A DNA stretch of 64,000 nt from Maribacter orientalis. GTDB lineage: Bacteria; Bacteroidota; Bacteroidia; Flavobacteriales; Flavobacteriaceae. The stretch spans positions 620,001-684,000 of the forward strand of contig NZ_FNZN01000002.1 in the NCBI RefSeq assembly GCF_900109345.1, given 5' to 3'. Shown in pieces: positions 62,922 to 64,000 of this stretch (position 1 is the stretch's first letter; each line of letters begins with the position of its first letter). The notes beneath the pieces are model-generated. The model was not told where the DNA came from. It searched no databases and saw only the letters and a program-made list of their open reading frames with translations. The position numbers were made by a program, and so were the translations under genes.

Positions 62922-64000
62922 ATGAAAGATTATCAATCAAAAAATCCATATAACGGCGATATATTAGAAACGTATTCTAAAGATACCGAAAGTGATATTA
63001 ACGCTAAATTAGATAAAGCATTGGCTGTTGAAACTTCTTGGGCTAACATACCCATAGCGGAAAGATGCGAACTACTGACTAAAGTTGCAGATTTACTCTT
63101 AGACCGAAAAGAGGAATATGCCGAGCTAATTACGAAAGAAATGGGTAAACCTATTTCACAAAGTATCGCAGAAATAAAAAAATGCGCATGGGCCTGTGAT
63201 TTCTATGCGCTAAATGCAGAAGATTTATTAGCTGATGAACTGATTGCCACTGATGCAGATGAAAGCTTTATAAGCAATGACCCTTTAGGATGTATTTTAG
63301 CAATTATGCCTTGGAACTATCCTTTTTGGCAGGTAATACGATTTGCAGCACCAACATTGACCGCAGGTAATACCGCCCTTCTAAAACATGCCCAAAATGT
63401 TACAGGTTGCTCAATTGCCCTAGAGAAATTATTTCTTGATGCCGGTTATCCAGAAGGTTGTTTTCAAAGTATTAAGGCTGAACATGAAGAAATTGAAAAG
63501 TTGATTGCACATAATGGTATTAAAGCCATAACACTAACAGGTAGTGAAAAAGCAGGAAAATCAATTGCAAGAACTGCAGGTGAAAATCTTAAGAAAACTG
63601 TTTTGGAACTAGGCGGTAATAATGCATGTATCGTTTGGGAAGATGCAGATTTAAAAAAGCATATGGATACGATGGTGAATGCACGAATGCAAAATACCGG
63701 TCAAAGCTGTATCGCAGCAAAACGTTTCATCGTCTGTGAAGGTATTTATGATTCATTCTTAGAGCAATTTACTGAAAAAGTAAAAGCCTTAATAATTGGC
63801 GACCCAATGCAAAAAGACACCTTTATAGGGGTAATGGCCAGAGAAGATTTGGCAAAAACTTTACAAGAACAAATAGATGCTTCTATCAAAAAAGGTGCGA
63901 TAGTTACCTTAGGAAACAAGCGTGATGGAACATTCTTTTCACCAACCATATTAACTAATGTTACGGTAGATATGCCCGTATTTGAAGAAGAAACATTTGG
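62922..64000 (+). CDS. NAD(P)-dependent aldehyde dehydrogenase, succinate-semialdehyde type (partial)
   Basis: The forward frame from ATG at 62922 runs open to the window edge (359 codons); the C-terminal part is outside. It starts KNPYNGDILETYSKDT. Motifs are IMPWNYPFWQVIR, the NAD loop ITLTGSEKAGKSI, catalytic Glu in LELGGNNACIV and catalytic Cys in NTGQSCIAAKRFIV. This subgroup holds succinate- and related semialdehyde dehydrogenases (GabD/Sad type). It could also oxidise the 2-oxoglutarate semialdehyde expected from the sugar-acid operon, but it lies about 31 kb away. Confidence 0.88.
   Translation, partial: MKDYQSKNPYNGDILETYSKDTESDINAKLDKALAVETSWANIPIAERCELLTKVADLLLDRKEEYAELITKEMGKPISQSIAEIKKCAWACDFYALNAEDLLADELIATDADESFISNDPLGCILAIMPWNYPFWQVIRFAAPTLTAGNTALLKHAQNVTGCSIALEKLFLDAGYPEGCFQSIKAEHEEIEKLIAHNGIKAITLTGSEKAGKSIARTAGENLKKTVLELGGNNACIVWEDADLKKHMDTMVNARMQNTGQSCIAAKRFIVCEGIYDSFLEQFTEKVKALIIGDPMQKDTFIGVMAREDLAKTLQEQIDASIKKGAIVTLGNKRDGTFFSPTILTNVTVDMPVFEEETF

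Noticed and set aside
1..64000. CRISPR arrays, insertion sequences, integrases, defence islands
   Set aside because: Scanned by eye on both strands; no regular spacer-repeat arrays, transposase-like products or recognised defence genes were found.

Overview
This window most likely comes from the chromosome of a marine member of the Flavobacteriaceae (Bacteroidota). The evidence is its low GC content, Bacteroidota-type -7 promoter boxes (TAnnTTTG) before several genes, lipoproteins with short lipoboxes, and gene orders typical of the group (DUF177-rpmF-fabH-accB-accC; RecJ; GreA-like proteins; NagX beside a sodium/solute symporter). Genus-level placement (for example Maribacter or Zobellia) would be a guess. 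I see no prophage, insertion sequence, CRISPR array or rRNA. Apart from the two genes cut by the window edges and one clear pseudogene, the genes look intact.

Layout. 1-4.3 kb: a two-component system (GAF histidine kinase and NtrC-type sigma-54 activator) reading into an Rnk/GreA-like gene, a small secreted protein and a membrane sensor protein. Between regulator and targets lie a sigma-54 promoter and a tandem upstream-activator site. 4.7-9.5 kb: tRNA-Ala, a universal stress protein, a GNAT-MATE-crotonase operon and a QueD-like enzyme. 9.5-11.2 kb: a gene-poor stretch, LpxH, and a possible small RNA with a strong terminator. 11.2-20 kb: MFS exporter, a VOC pseudogene overlapping recJ, OsmC and AhpD-like proteins, and an rsmI-hopJ-DUF819-UDG run. 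20-27.5 kb: tdk-alr, mscL, asd, a prolyl oligopeptidase lipoprotein, an orphan ABC ATPase, arfB. 27.5-31.4 kb: a sugar-acid catabolic operon (dehydratase, GntP permease, FAH-family KDA dehydratase). 31.5-39.7 kb: fatty-acid initiation genes (fabH, accB, accC), rpmF, pdxA, ribE.

39.7-45.8 kb is the most unusual region. A tight operon encodes two ATP-grasp-type proteins (one with a histone-H1-like Lys/Ala/Pro tail), a GCS2/YbdK carboxylate-amine ligase, a class I glutamine amidotransferase and an esterase. A second esterase, which carries an EF-hand-like loop, is divergent. Together they look like a pathway that builds and trims a small amide- or peptide-like compound whose product I cannot name. 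45.8-55.5 kb holds NagX, a solute symporter, a TSUP exporter, a GH3-type acyl-amido synthetase, a metallopeptidase, cardiolipin synthase and an AsmA-like protein. 55.5-62.8 kb is a stress-flavoured accessory stretch: two tandem AraC-type regulators, an SRAP-family protein that has lost its catalytic cysteine, PA2169, DUF2945, DUF2652, Dps, YtxH and holin-like proteins. The window ends inside an aldehyde dehydrogenase (62.9 kb to the edge).
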